Positions 26,801 through 35,697 of a stretch of 64,000 bases of DNA are shown in pieces. Source of the stretch: Novosphingobium terrae (GTDB lineage: Bacteria > Pseudomonadota > Alphaproteobacteria > Sphingomonadales > Sphingomonadaceae); contig NZ_JABVZR010000002.1 of NCBI RefSeq assembly GCF_017163935.1, positions 2,294,001 through 2,358,000 of the forward strand. The letters are read 5' to 3'. Made by a program: the position numbers and the translations under genes. Every line of letters begins with the position of its first letter. The first letter of the stretch is position 1. The notes beneath the pieces were generated by a model. The model was given only the letters and a program-made list of their open reading frames with translations, did not search any database and was not told the origin of the DNA.

Positions 26801-29800
26801 TGCCGTTCTGGATGCTGCCGCCGTTCAGCGTCAGCAGGCCGGCGGTCAGCGTATTGCCACCCAGATTGAGCGTGCCGCCATTGATCGTCAGTGCGCCGCT
26901 GCTGCTGCCCAGCGTGCCATTGCCGCTCAGCGCCAGCGTGCCCGCATTGAGCGTGGTGCCCCCGGTGTAGCTGTTGGCTCCCGACAGTGTGACGGTGCCG
27001 CTGTCATTCTTGGTCAGCGCGCCCGATCCGCCCAGCACGGCGCTGATCGTGCCGCTGCTGACGGTGAAGGAGGAGGCGTCGATCTCGCCGCCGCTGATCG
27101 TGCCGCTGCTCAGCGTGAGGGCGCCGGTGGTCTGGGTGGTGCCCCCCAGCGCCAGCGTGCCGCCGTTGACCGTGACCGTGCCGCTGGTGGCGCCCAGCGT
27201 GCCCGTGCCAGTCAGCGCCAGCGTGCAGCCATTGACCACGGTGCCGCCGCTGTAGCTGTTCGCGCCTGACAGGGTGGTGGTGCCCGAAGCCGCCGTCAGC
27301 GTGCCCGATCCGGCCAGCACCGCGCTGACCGTGCCGCCCTGCGTGGTGTAGGAGGCGGCATTGAGCGCGCCATTCTGCACCGTGCCGCTGCTCAGTGTGG
27401 CTGCGCCGGTGGTCTGGGTGGTGCCGCCTAGATCGAGCGTGCCGCCGCTGACGGTCAGCGTGCCCGTGGTTGCGCCCAGCGTGCCGCTGCCTGCCAGGAC
27501 CAGCGTGCCGCCGGTGAGCGTGGTGCCGCCGGTGTAGCTGTTGGCGCCGGTCAGCGTCTGGGTGCCGGCGCCGCTGACAGTCAAGCTGCCTCCAATGCTG
27601 GACCCGTCGCTGATCGTGCCGCCAAAGCTGGTGCTGGTGCCTGCCGTGGTGGCGATGGTCAGGGCATTGCCGCCCAGCGTGACCGCGGTGGTGTTGGACG
27701 CCTCGCTGGAAAGGCCCTTGATGGTGTTGGCGGCATTCAGCGCCAGCGTGGCCGTCGCCCCGCCGCCGACACGGCCCAGATCGACGCTGCTGCTGCTGGC
27801 CAGCGTGTTCACCGCGCCCAGTGTCAGCGTGCCCGCCTCGATATAGGTGGCGCCGGTGAAGGCCTGTGCCTGGCTCAGCGTGACATTGCCGCTGTTGTTG
27901 CCGGTGCTATCATCCTTGATCAACATGCCCGAGAGCACAGATCCCACGCCCATCTGCGCACCGTCGCTGATCACACCCGCATAGGTGCCGCTGGTGGTCT
28001 GATCGAACAGCACCGTGCCCCCGGCAGCCGTAACGTTCGGGTTGAGCGCGGGCAGGTTGGCGGTGGTGATGTCCAGCGTCGATCCGGTCTCGACGATCGT
28101 GCCGCCGGTGTAGCTGTTGGCGGTGCCAGTGATCTGCAGCGTGCCGCCGATCAGATGCAGCACGCCCGTGCCGCTGACCGTGTTGGCAAAGATGCCGCCC
28201 GCATTCTGCGCGAACTGCAGCTGGCTGGTGCCGTTCAGCACCACGCCGAAATTGGCATTGGCGAAATCATTGGCGGCCACGCGCAGCGCCGCACTGTTGT
28301 TGAGGATGATCGAACTGCCGGAGACCAGATTCAGGCTGTTCTTGCTGGCCCCGGTGAAATCCACCAGCCCCGAACCGTTGAGGGTCAGCGCGCCCGCTGT
28401 CGCCGCGCCGCTTTCCTTCAGCGTGGCGCTGATGGTGGAGCCCAGATTGTTGGTGGTGTCGCCCAGCGTCAGCACCGCGCCACCGCTCAGATTGATGGCG
28501 CTGTTGCTGCCCACGGTGTTGAGCGTGGTGAGCATGTTGTTGGCGGTGATCGCCAACGTGGCGGCAGCGGGCTTGGACTTGGTGTCGTCCAGCAGGATGC
28601 CCGCCGTGACGCTGGAGAAAATGTTGGTGCCGCTCAGCGTGACGGTGCCCGCGTCGATGGTGACGAGGCCGCTGACATTGGCCGCTGTGCTGAGCGCGAC
28701 CGCGCCGGAGCCCGAGAAGGTAAGCCCGTTGCTGCCGGTGATTGTCGAAGAGATGGTGGGGTTCGATCCGCTCAGCCAGATCACACCCTCGCTGGAGCCG
28801 AAGGCCAGCGTGCCACCCGAGAGCGATGAACCGCTCGCCAGGATGAGGCCTGCCGGATTGGTGCCATTGCCCAGGGTGAGCGTATTGCTCCCCAGCGTGA
28901 CCGCCTTGCCATTGGTGTTGAGCGCATAGGCTGACGTGTTGGCGGTGAGCGTGCCCGCCGCCGAAAGGTTCACCACGCTGGCGCCCGTGCTGCCGGTCAG
29001 TGTGGTGGCGCTGTAGGTGGCCTTGACATAGCCATTGGCGCCATAGGTCACGAAATCATAAGGGCCCGCGCTTTTCGACACGCCATTGTTGGTGACGATC
29101 CACACCGGTGCGATGCCGTTGACCAGCGAGGATGCTCCCGTGCCCGACAGGAGCTTTTCTGTGGTGGTCCCTAGCGAACTGGAAGAGGTCGGCTGGATGA
29201 TCAGCGTGTCCTGCGCGGTGCGGGTGATGCCGTTGGTCAGCGTCACCGTCTCGCCCTTGGTGCCGCCCGCGAGCTGGAGCGTGGCGGCCGCACCCACGAT
29301 CAGCCGGTCGAAGGTGATCGACCCTGCGGCCGTAGTGCTGGAATTGAGAATGTCCAGCGTGCGCTGCACATTGGTGAGGCTGCCCCAGCTGGTGGCAAAG
29401 CCGTTGACGTCGATGTTGCTGCCGCCGCCCAGAAACAGGTTGCGCTCTGGCGCGGCGAAGGAGGCGCCCGCCTGCAGCGTGCCGCCATTGAGATCGACCT
29501 GGCCGATGCTGTTGACGTTGCCGGTGGTGTTGCCCAGAGCGGCGTCATTCATCACTGTGACGGTGGGTGTGCCGCTGTTGCCGATGATGACATTGCCATA
29601 GAAATAAGGGCTGGCGGTCGACAGGATCAGCTTGCCGTTGGAGGCGGAGCTGAGGTCATCGATGGTGAGGTCCGAAAAGCCGGTGGCCGTGCCGATCCCC
29701 ACGCCCTTGGTGCCCAGCGAATAGAGCGCGCCACCCAAAGTCACCGTGTTGCCGTTGACATTGAGCGTCGCCGCTTCGCCGCCCACGGCGATGGGGCGGG

Positions 29801-31112
29801 CGGTCGCGAAAGTGCCTCCGGTGGTGGTGCCCAGCGTCAGCGTGGCATTGCCCTCGGCCAGGCTGTTGAAGATGATGCCGTTAGCGGCCTGGATGCTGGT
29901 GAGCAGATTGCTGGTGTCGATCGCGGCGCCGGTGGGGGCGGCGCCCAGCGCGGCGTCGCTGGCCACAGCCAGCGTGCCCGCCAGCAGCGAGGTGCCGCCG
30001 GTGTAGCTGTTGGTGCCGTTGAGGGTGACCGAAAAGCCCTTGTCGGCGCCCAGCTGCATGATGAAGCCGGTGTTGGGCGTGCCCACGATGATCGGCGAGG
30101 CCAGCGTGCCCAGATTGACCGAGGTGAGGCCGGTGAAGGTGCCATTGCCGTCCAGTGCGCCACCCGCCAGCGTGGCATTGGTGATGCCCCCGGCGTTGGT
30201 GATGTTCTTGTTGAGGATGAAGCCGGGCAGCTGCGCGGCGGTGACTGTGCCGCTGACATTGGGCAGGGTGGTGACGGAGTTGGGGTTGAGATTCCACTGC
30301 GTGGCCAGCGCGATGTCCCCGGGAGAAAGCGTGGGCAGGCCCAGACCGCCATTGGCGTTGCGATAGGCAGCCGCCTCGAAGAAGTCCGAATAGAGCCCCG
30401 TCATCTTGTCGAGGCCCGGGGTGTTGGCGCCCACTGCCCCGGTGATGTTGGCGGTGGTGGGAAAGAGCGTGGAGCTCTTGTTCTTCAGGATGGAATATTC
30501 CAGCCCGCGGTAGGGATCGTTGGTGAGGGCCGTCAGCGCGGTGGGCAGGGGAGCGCCGGTGGCATCGACGGTTTCAGGCGTGCCATTGTTCAATGGCAGC
30601 AACAGATTCGCCGCCTGCATCGCGGCATAGAATTGTGCCGTGGTCAGGTTGGAATAATTGGCGATGACATTGACGTAGACCGTCGGGTTCGAGGCGCCAT
30701 AGATCGAATTTTCCAGCGCGGTGAAGGTGTGGTGCCCGTCGGTCAGATACAGTTGGCCGCCGGGCCCGATCACCACCGGTTCGATGTCGGTGAGCAGGGT
30801 GGATTGCAGTTGGGAAGGGCTGAGCAGATCGAAGCCGGCAGTCTTCTTTGCGACTTCGGCATAGCCTTCGCTTGCCTGGGTGGGCGCGATGCTGTCCACG
30901 GACACGGCATAGAGCGCGAGCGGGCCGGGTGTGATCGAGGCTGCCGTGCTGCTGTCATAGGTCTGGAAAGCGCTGGCGGGCAGCTGATTGGCCAGTGCCT
31001 GCTGAGGGGCGGCGAGCAGGAGGCTGCCGAAGACGACAAGGGCGGAAGAGGCCAAGGCAGCGCGGCGCCATGCGCGACGCGCGTTAAATGTCGTATTGCC
31101 TTGAAACCCCAT
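23841..31112 (-). CDS. giant autotransporter adhesin-like protein with ParB/sulfiredoxin-like N-terminal domain
   Basis: A 2423-residue type V secreted protein. Residues 1-43 form a long signal peptide ending QQALA. Residues ~60-165 resemble the ParB-like (ParBc_2) domain: YAVSVDSIAPTQASEGYAEV, TDIEPVVIGPGGQLYLTDGH followed by H-T-F-T, then VYVNVIANYSNL; the LTDGHH motif at ~122-127 is its core. From ~330 to ~2000 the passenger is built of autotransporter-associated beta-strand repeats: the N-x-Y-x-G-G-T turn occurs eight times, followed by many short 'TNSGTI' steps. Residues ~2150-2423 are the autotransporter barrel (AWARAVGDWSSRTQHASYAD, GIYGGVDAE, ending KLGVRYAF with terminal Phe). The passenger has a single Cys. 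It is likely a surface beta-helix; what a ParB-like domain does outside the cell is unknown. Confidence 0.9.
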   Translation of the reverse strand: MGFQGNTTFNARRAWRRAALASSALVVFGSLLLAAPQQALANQLPASAFQTYDSSTAASITPGPLALYAVSVDSIAPTQASEGYAEVAKKTAGFDLLSPSQLQSTLLTDIEPVVIGPGGQLYLTDGHHTFTALENSIYGASNPTVYVNVIANYSNLTTAQFYAAMQAANLLLPLNNGTPETVDATGAPLPTALTALTNDPYRGLEYSILKNKSSTLFPTTANITGAVGANTPGLDKMTGLYSDFFEAAAYRNANGGLGLPTLSPGDIALATQWNLNPNSVTTLPNVSGTVTAAQLPGFILNKNITNAGGITNATLAGGALDGNGTFTGLTSVNLGTLASPIIVGTPNTGFIMQLGADKGFSVTLNGTNSYTGGTSLLAGTLAVASDAALGAAPTGAAIDTSNLLTSIQAANGIIFNSLAEGNATLTLGTTTGGTFATARPIAVGGEAATLNVNGNTVTLGGALYSLGTKGVGIGTATGFSDLTIDDLSSASNGKLILSTASPYFYGNVIIGNSGTPTVTVMNDAALGNTTGNVNSIGQVDLNGGTLQAGASFAAPERNLFLGGGSNIDVNGFATSWGSLTNVQRTLDILNSSTTAAGSITFDRLIVGAAATLQLAGGTKGETVTLTNGITRTAQDTLIIQPTSSSSLGTTTEKLLSGTGASSLVNGIAPVWIVTNNGVSKSAGPYDFVTYGANGYVKATYSATTLTGSTGASVVNLSAAGTLTANTSAYALNTNGKAVTLGSNTLTLGNGTNPAGLILASGSSLSGGTLAFGSSEGVIWLSGSNPTISSTITGSNGLTFSGSGAVALSTAANVSGLVTIDAGTVTLSGTNIFSSVTAGILLDDTKSKPAAATLAITANNMLTTLNTVGSNSAINLSGGAVLTLGDTTNNLGSTISATLKESGAATAGALTLNGSGLVDFTGASKNSLNLVSGSSIILNNSAALRVAANDFANANFGVVLNGTSQLQFAQNAGGIFANTVSGTGVLHLIGGTLQITGTANSYTGGTIVETGSTLDITTANLPALNPNVTAAGGTVLFDQTTSGTYAGVISDGAQMGVGSVLSGMLIKDDSTGNNSGNVTLSQAQAFTGATYIEAGTLTLGAVNTLASSSSVDLGRVGGGATATLALNAANTIKGLSSEASNTTAVTLGGNALTIATTAGTSTSFGGTISDGSSIGGSLTVSGAGTQTLTGANSYTGGTTLTGGTLVLAGSGTLGATTGTLTVSGGTLDLGGTTQTTGAATLSSGTVQNGALNAASYTTQGGTVSAVLAGSGTLTAASGTTTLSGANSYSGGTVVNGCTLALTGTGTLGATSGTVTVNGGTLALGGTTQTTGALTLSSGTISGGEIDASSFTVSSGTISAVLGGSGALTKNDSGTVTLSGANSYTGGTTLNAGTLALSGNGTLGSSSGALTINGGTLNLGGNTLTAGLLTLNGGSIQNGTITSTAGIAATSGTISGLNGAVGLTVSTGTVAMSGINTYTGGTTVTSGTLALSSGTVMGNPASALAVAGGTLDLGTTIQTVGSLNLTGGTIQNGSLQALTFNVQSGTISAALIGTGTLTKTGAGTVTLSAANDYVGGTTVAGGTLALTGAATLGGATGSGRGALTVTGGTLDLGGTSQSTGALTLSAGTIQNGTLNAASYGLTGGTVSAVLAGSGALTKTGSDTAALSGANSYTGGTTVNAGTLVLTGALASGLTNNANVNAQGSITGAILNNAGAVLTVTGALVANGAVTNAGTINDSASSFTGITALTNSGTITLGKGATLTTASLNNSGIVTIQSGATLNDDLTNSGTVSNSGTYNANVASNTGSITNTASAVWTGNITSNASGTITNAGTWTGNAANTGGTLINNGTLTGSVSNTSGSFTNSGTVTGGLSNSGTTTTTGTINGGVTNTGTITASGTITGNIVNTGTFKVAGVLTNTGGTFLSTAGLLDLTAGSTLNAATLSVTGGTLQLDSGASLGNSTVTVGANASVVTSGGAALPFITTYNNAGVLDIRNGSATNAFAMGNYNGLAGSQILAGVNVTNRTADVLSVNTASGTSQIVLSVTGTPRYDPAGITLVTSASTLGAGTFTLAGGPVRSGLFQYDLAYNGSRQFVLISTPSAEAYNLATLPSAAQAIWYDTASVVADHQGDLAKRGQDDTGVHTSAWARAVGDWSSRTQHASYADYNKAYGFDTSYNQHIYGIYGGVDAEAAGLASESDRLSFGAFGGYLNSQQSFSASPSRASFVGGSFGFDAGYRNGGLELSAVAKMDVLRLHYTAPLVTNGGGKQSAAATSYGVLADAGYRVTLGRGGFVEPVAGLAFVSSDLGQLSLAGTQVRFNGQANLRGKLGLRTRFALVDSSSYALSVQASGSYWSRLSGSASAMLDSGGGAPLLVLYDNQVKRYGEFGLGLDVQDKKSHWSGFVKGDYRVNSNYRDGSVKLGVRYAF
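25370..25960 (-). repeat. short-period coding repeats before the barrel
   Basis: About twenty steps of 10-16 residues with alternating 'TNSGTI/TGNI/NNGTLTGSV' patterns (for example NTGTITASGTITGNIVNTGT). On the plus strand they read as phased 'gttggtcac/gccgctgttg' DNA repeats. They form the stalk near the barrel. Confidence 0.7.
26040..27560 (-). repeat. coding tandem repeats of the autotransporter passenger
   Basis: Six successive units of roughly 210-270 bases encode the cycle 'SGANSYTGGT - tTLALtGtGTLG - tGGTLDLGGTTQTTGALTLSSGTI - NGTLNAASY - GGTVSAVLAGSGTLTKTG'. Units at ~26100, 26400, 26690, 26960, 27250 and 27530 differ by scattered substitutions and length. Their similarity suggests expansion by recombination. 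Confidence 0.75.
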
Positions 31113-31496
31113 GGAATCGCCCCTTGATTCATCTTCTGTTAATCAGGGCGGTAGGTGTGCAATGTGACGTTTTTATATCGTTTCTATGACTTTACCTGTC
31201 ATGATCCGGGCGGTCTGCGGGGGCGTGTTCGCTTTGACGGGCATCTTGGAAGGGCACTGCGATAAAGAGGGACTTAAAGCCAGAAGAGGTTGGTGGTGCG
31301 AAGGGCAAACTCCATTACGCCATGCTGGACGGCGTCTCCATGGCTGCCTGACTTCAATCAAACAGCCTCCGGCAAAACCGGCGCGGTTCAGAGATATTAC
31401 ACTCCCGCTTTACTGGCAGCTGGCAGTGGGGATTGGTGGGAAGTGGTCGTTCCCAACCCCTTTAAGAACGGGGGATTGCCGCTTGGCGCAACACCT
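31113..31496. other. 384-base leader of the autotransporter; no gene
   Basis: Open frames here lack ribosome sites and family features. The right-strand promoter of the autotransporter must lie within, probably in the AT-rich stretch at ~31165-31200, but I cannot define its boxes. Confidence 0.4.
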
Positions 31497-34223
31497 TCAG
31501 CGGCCCCTAAACGGGTATGTCACCATAAGCCATAGCCAGTGCAATATGCCCGACATAAACGTCGCCGCGTGATGAAACCAGTTGGAGATTGAGGCTGTGA
31601 GCGAACTGAAAAGTCTATTCGTGACCGAGCGTACTTCGTATCGATCATAGTCAGGGCTGGGTGAGACGATCGCGATGCGGCGTAAGCATCGTATAATCTC
31701 GCCGGAATATGGCGCTGCGTGACAGGCGCCGGCGATGGCCGCGCCCTGGCCGTCAACGGCAAGAAACAGGTCATTGCCGATTTTGCTTTGGGCCAACTGT
31801 GCCTCGATCCGGGACAGATTGCTACCCACCTTGTTGCTCACGAAAGTGAACAGCGGGTTGGCTTGTGGCGCCACGTTTCCAATGAGCCACGCTCGATGCT
31901 CGCGCCACGTTCGCATCGCCTGTTCTGATCTCCGCTCGGCGCCAGTAGGAAATGCCTCCCATTTGCCAAAAGAATAGAGCAGAACATTCGCTTCGGCGGT
32001 AGAACTTGGAAAGCTCTTGTTGTCGAGAGGGATTCCTGAGTTTTGAGGCAGCGTCGCTAGTACCTTGCGGATCGCCTCGTCGGTTTTTGGGTCTCCACTG
32101 CTCGCAATTCGCAACGGCCCCTTGAAGTGCGTGGGTTGCGGTTGAGGTTCTACCCTGCCGGGTCGAGCTGACGGCATGAGTACCAAATTGGGGAGAACCA
32201 AACCGGGTAACTCCCTTAAAGTTGAAGCAGTGATCTGCGCGCGAGTCGGCGGTGGACAAGGGCCCAGGTCGCAAAGAGCGCGTGGCAAGACATCTGCGAT
32301 GACATAGCGAGCACCGAGTGTGTCCGTTAGCTTGCCAAGACCCGCTTTCCAGCCCGCCAGGGTTGCGACATTGTACCAACGCGCGGGCAACGGCGGACCG
32401 GAGTCCGGATCGAAGGGGCCCAGAGCCGTTCCCGCGATCAGCGCGGCGCGGTTCGTGCGATCGATGCCGATCCGATCCATTCCCGCATGAAGGTCTGCGA
32501 TGAAGCGTTTAAATCGTTCCGGGTCGTTGGCTGTCGCTTCCCTTGTTTTGAAGTCTACTTCTTTTTGCGCTGCCGCATGCTCGTCATATGCCGGGCGTTC
32601 CAACGGTTGGGCATGAGCGAGCCGCCGTAAATCTGTAGCACTCCAACGGGAGCCATCGGCGAACACAACCTCCTGAACGCCAATGTCAGTACCGCCGACA
32701 GGCGTGTTTTGCCCGGCCAATACGACACCGCGTCTGGTGTCGAGAACAGGTGCATCTGACTGATCCCGAAATTCAAGGAAGATGTCAGAACCGTCGCGCA
32801 GCGGCGTGACATCTGCCTGTCGCACTCCCTTCGGCAGAAAGACTCGATTGGGATTGTGGTTTCCGTGATCGCTCTCTTTGATCACCACCTCACCATCTGC
32901 TACTTCAAGGTAGAAACTGTCGCCGCCCCCATGGCCAACCGCGGAATTTGCATTCTCGTCAAGGTGGAAGACGTTGGGGCCGTCATCGCCCTCCGGGTCA
33001 CGATTGTCCTTGCGCGGGGTGGCAGCGAGTTCGACCATCTTCGCGAAATCCCAACGCTGTCCGTTAGCGAAAACGACATTTTGGACACCGCGGATCTCAC
33101 CCGGTGATCGACGAAAGGCGGCGGTGAGCGAAATCTTGTCGCCGGCGCTCCTGTCGCTTTTGTCGACCGTCAGGGCCAGATCGTCTCCCTCGCGGCGTAC
33201 AGTCACGTTGGCAGGCGTGATCCCGGTCCCAAGGGCGAGCGTGTTTGAGGGGTGAGGTCCTTCATCAACCTCGTTGATGTCGAGGTCACCATATCCGCGC
33301 TTGTAGATGATTGTGTCGCCACCACCACGGCCTATGATGGAGCGGGTACGGCCTTGGGTATCCAGGCGCTCGCCAGATGTCGATCCCGCAAGGTGGCCGC
33401 CCGTCTGGCCAGGCTTTATCGGTCCGGAGCGCGCCACAAGATCCTTGAGCGTCCAGACGGCGCCGTCAGCGAAGCGGATCTGGCGCACGCCGTAATAGGC
33501 GCCGGGTCGGCTCATGAATGCCCTGACGAGGGTCAGCCGCGCAGCCCCTTTTCCATACCAGCTGATGACTGCATCGCCATGATCGTCAAAGACCTCGGCT
33601 TGCGCCGAAGACAGGCCTTTTGCGATGCTGATATCATTCTGAGCCGTCGGATTGGCCGCGACTTCAAGAACCGTCATACCGATGTCGTCAGCATGCATTG
33701 TGATGTGGTCGTTTTCACCGTTCCCAAGTACGAAGCGTTGCTCGGGCATAATGCCGACAGGTTTTCTGCTTTCCGCGGGCGTCAGCGCCAGCTTGAGGCG
33801 GTTGATACCGAGCCGTGTTTCGAGATCGGCCTTCGTCCAGGTGACGCCGTTGGCGAAATGAATCCGCTGCACGCCAAGATGGTGTCCCGGAATCTTCAGG
33901 AATTGATTTTGAACGATGACACCGGCGCGCTCCTTTGACCAATAGAGATTGAGTTCTCCTCCGAACTCGACCGAGACGCGCGCTTTCGCCGGATCGAGGT
34001 CCGTAATCTCAAGAACGTTGTCGGCGATCGTCCCGGCCGTATCCTCGACCAGGACCAAGTTATGATCGTTTTCCGCCGAAAAACGAAAAATATCATTCGG
34101 TCCTTTACCGAACGCATATCCTTCCTCGATTTCGATGGATCTGGGTTGGGGTGACGGATCGCGTGCGTCGGCGACATTGAGCGAGAGGATAAAGATGCCG
34201 TTGACGATCAATAGGTTGCGCAT
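31497..34223 (-). CDS. exported protein with haemolysin-type-related repeats and unknown C-terminal domain
   Basis: A 908-residue protein. The ATG at 34223 (MRNLLIVNGIFILSLNVADA) gives a signal peptide and has GGAAC upstream; a TTG six codons earlier is less likely. Residues ~20-540 contain four copies of the 'haemolysin-type calcium-binding related' pattern: a Y/F-x-x-G-x-G-x-N/D strand (YAFGKGPNDIFRF, IIGRGGGDTIIYKRGYGDL, NSAVGHGGGDSFYLEV), then an 'LxLGxGIxPANVxVRREGDDLALT' step, then 'G-V-Q-x-V-x-F-A-D/N-G-x-x-W'. These domains occur in large RTX-type secreted proteins, but the glycine-rich nonapeptides are missing. Residues ~550-880 are not recognised. The C-terminus has a hydrophobic helix (FMSGILHWLWLMVTYPF), possibly a membrane anchor. 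Base composition is lower in GC than flanking genes. No T1SS genes are adjacent. Confidence 0.65.
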   Translation of the reverse strand: MRNLLIVNGIFILSLNVADARDPSPQPRSIEIEEGYAFGKGPNDIFRFSAENDHNLVLVEDTAGTIADNVLEITDLDPAKARVSVEFGGELNLYWSKERAGVIVQNQFLKIPGHHLGVQRIHFANGVTWTKADLETRLGINRLKLALTPAESRKPVGIMPEQRFVLGNGENDHITMHADDIGMTVLEVAANPTAQNDISIAKGLSSAQAEVFDDHGDAVISWYGKGAARLTLVRAFMSRPGAYYGVRQIRFADGAVWTLKDLVARSGPIKPGQTGGHLAGSTSGERLDTQGRTRSIIGRGGGDTIIYKRGYGDLDINEVDEGPHPSNTLALGTGITPANVTVRREGDDLALTVDKSDRSAGDKISLTAAFRRSPGEIRGVQNVVFANGQRWDFAKMVELAATPRKDNRDPEGDDGPNVFHLDENANSAVGHGGGDSFYLEVADGEVVIKESDHGNHNPNRVFLPKGVRQADVTPLRDGSDIFLEFRDQSDAPVLDTRRGVVLAGQNTPVGGTDIGVQEVVFADGSRWSATDLRRLAHAQPLERPAYDEHAAAQKEVDFKTREATANDPERFKRFIADLHAGMDRIGIDRTNRAALIAGTALGPFDPDSGPPLPARWYNVATLAGWKAGLGKLTDTLGARYVIADVLPRALCDLGPCPPPTRAQITASTLRELPGLVLPNLVLMPSARPGRVEPQPQPTHFKGPLRIASSGDPKTDEAIRKVLATLPQNSGIPLDNKSFPSSTAEANVLLYSFGKWEAFPTGAERRSEQAMRTWREHRAWLIGNVAPQANPLFTFVSNKVGSNLSRIEAQLAQSKIGNDLFLAVDGQGAAIAGACHAAPYSGEIIRCLRRIAIVSPSPDYDRYEVRSVTNRLFSSLTASISNWFHHAATFMSGILHWLWLMVTYPFRGR

Positions 34224-34482
34224 CAGAGGTTCCAACTGCAATTGGTAGATGGGTCGCTGTTTGTTGGAGTCGAGCCATTTCGCTCATGCTGCCCGGCGTC
34301 GTGGCTTTATAACGCGATCGGGAATTATCCCCTGATGATGCTGGCAAACTCACCCGGCGCCACCAGCCCACCGGGAGCGAGCAAGGCCCAAAACTCTGGC
34401 CTCAGGCGGTCCGGGCTTGGGTAGCAGTGTAGGGGCAGCGTGCCGATCTTGCGATTGTGTCATCCCGGCAAGATAGGCAGTT

Positions 34483-35697
34483 CTAGGCCAACGCCCTTTG
34501 TGACGTGGTAGAGTATGCCGCGAATGCTGTATCGATCGCCTTTTGTGCGCTGGCAGAGATTTTCGCGGCTTGCAGACTAAGCATCCAATTGAGAGTGTCG
34601 TTAAAATCGTTACCGTTCACACTTCGTGTCGTGAGGCTCATTTCCGCCACGCTTGAAAGCGCGTCTTTTGGAGTGTTTGAGACGCTGTAACTGTTTGCGG
34701 TGAATGTGGTGCCCATTAGTGCATACTCGGACAAGCCTGCGACATCATCAAAAGATGCACCATGATTGGCCCCGGCATCTCCCGCCACAATCATCGCCTC
34801 CTTCGGGCTCAGCTTGGAGAAGTCATACTGCCCTGCCGGCAGACCTTGTGATGCGCTCACGGCGGCGGCTCCAGCAGCGTAATAGGCGCTATACTCAGCC
34901 TGGCTCTTTCCCATGTTGGTGAAGTTCAAATCGAAGCTTGCGACCTGGGCCGCCGCGGCAGCTTTGGTCTGCGCGGTAACAGGTGCGCTGGTGGATGCCG
35001 ATCCCTGAAGGGATGTTGATGGCGTTGCGGAGAGCGCGGATGCAAGAGATTGCTGAAGGTCGGGCGAAACACTGGTGCCCTGTGAGTTCAACATCCACTG
35101 AATGCTCGCTTTTGGCGCTGCATAGCCGGCACCATCGACGCCGTGTGTCGTCATCTGCATATTGAGAGCAGCGGACAGAACATCCCCCGGGGTATCCGAG
35201 ATGGTATATGCACTGCCGCCCAGGTTGGTTGTGCCGGCATTGAAATACGAATAAAGTGCGCGCACATCGTCGTATGATGCTCCATGATTTTGTTGAGCAT
35301 CAAAGGTAACGATCCGCGCCTCCTTCGGACTGAGCTTCGTGAAATCATATTGCCCCGCAGGAAGCCCTTGCGATGCACTGACGGCTGCAGCTTCAGTCGC
35401 GTAAAAGTTTTTGTAATCATCGAATTTCAAGTTGGAAGAGGCTTTGTAGATATCCAGGCTGGCAATCTGAGCCGCCGCATCTGCCTGCGCCTGCGCCGAG
35501 ATGGCCGCAGTCGTGGATTGCGATCCAGCAGCGGCCTTGGCTTTCTCCGAGAGCGAAACGATCGTTCCTTGAGCTGTGGCGTCTGCAAGCGCATCGGAGA
35601 ATGAGGTACTTGCAGAAACGGCTACCGCCGCCCTTGCAGGAGTCCCCGTGGCCGTGAGATATGCCGAATTCGTGGCGCTCAGTACAGAACTAACCAT
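34483..35697 (-). CDS. internally duplicated low-complexity protein
   Basis: A 404-residue protein with no signal peptide and no membrane segment. Two tandem copies of a ~150-residue module are plain: the first has SASQGLPAGQYDFTKLSPKE, NHGASYDDVRAL, YTISDTPGDVLSAALNM and TTHGVDG; the second has SASQGLPAGQYDFSKLSPKE, NHGASFDDVAGL, YSVSNTPKDALSSVAEM and TTRSVNG. Each ends in 'WMLNSQG/WMLSLQA'. The linkers are rich in Ala, Ser and Thr. I do not recognise the module. Such Ala/Ser-rich proteins without signal peptides are often exported by type I or flagellar-type routes, but there is no direct evidence. It stands alone with an AT-rich promoter region upstream. Confidence 0.65.
   Translation of the reverse strand: MVSSVLSATNSAYLTATGTPARAAVAVSASTSFSDALADATAQGTIVSLSEKAKAAAGSQSTTAAISAQAQADAAAQIASLDIYKASSNLKFDDYKNFYATEAAAVSASQGLPAGQYDFTKLSPKEARIVTFDAQQNHGASYDDVRALYSYFNAGTTNLGGSAYTISDTPGDVLSAALNMQMTTHGVDGAGYAAPKASIQWMLNSQGTSVSPDLQQSLASALSATPSTSLQGSASTSAPVTAQTKAAAAAQVASFDLNFTNMGKSQAEYSAYYAAGAAAVSASQGLPAGQYDFSKLSPKEAMIVAGDAGANHGASFDDVAGLSEYALMGTTFTANSYSVSNTPKDALSSVAEMSLTTRSVNGNDFNDTLNWMLSLQAAKISASAQKAIDTAFAAYSTTSQRALA

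Noticed and set aside
25370..27560. CRISPR-like regularly spaced repeats
   Set aside because: Units are coding, of uneven length, and vary in the 'repeat' as well as the 'spacer'; no cas genes are present.
24693..30366. Several long open frames on the plus strand opposite the autotransporter
   Set aside because: They mirror the repeats of the real gene, consist of V/P/A/S-rich low-complexity sequence, and lack ribosome sites.
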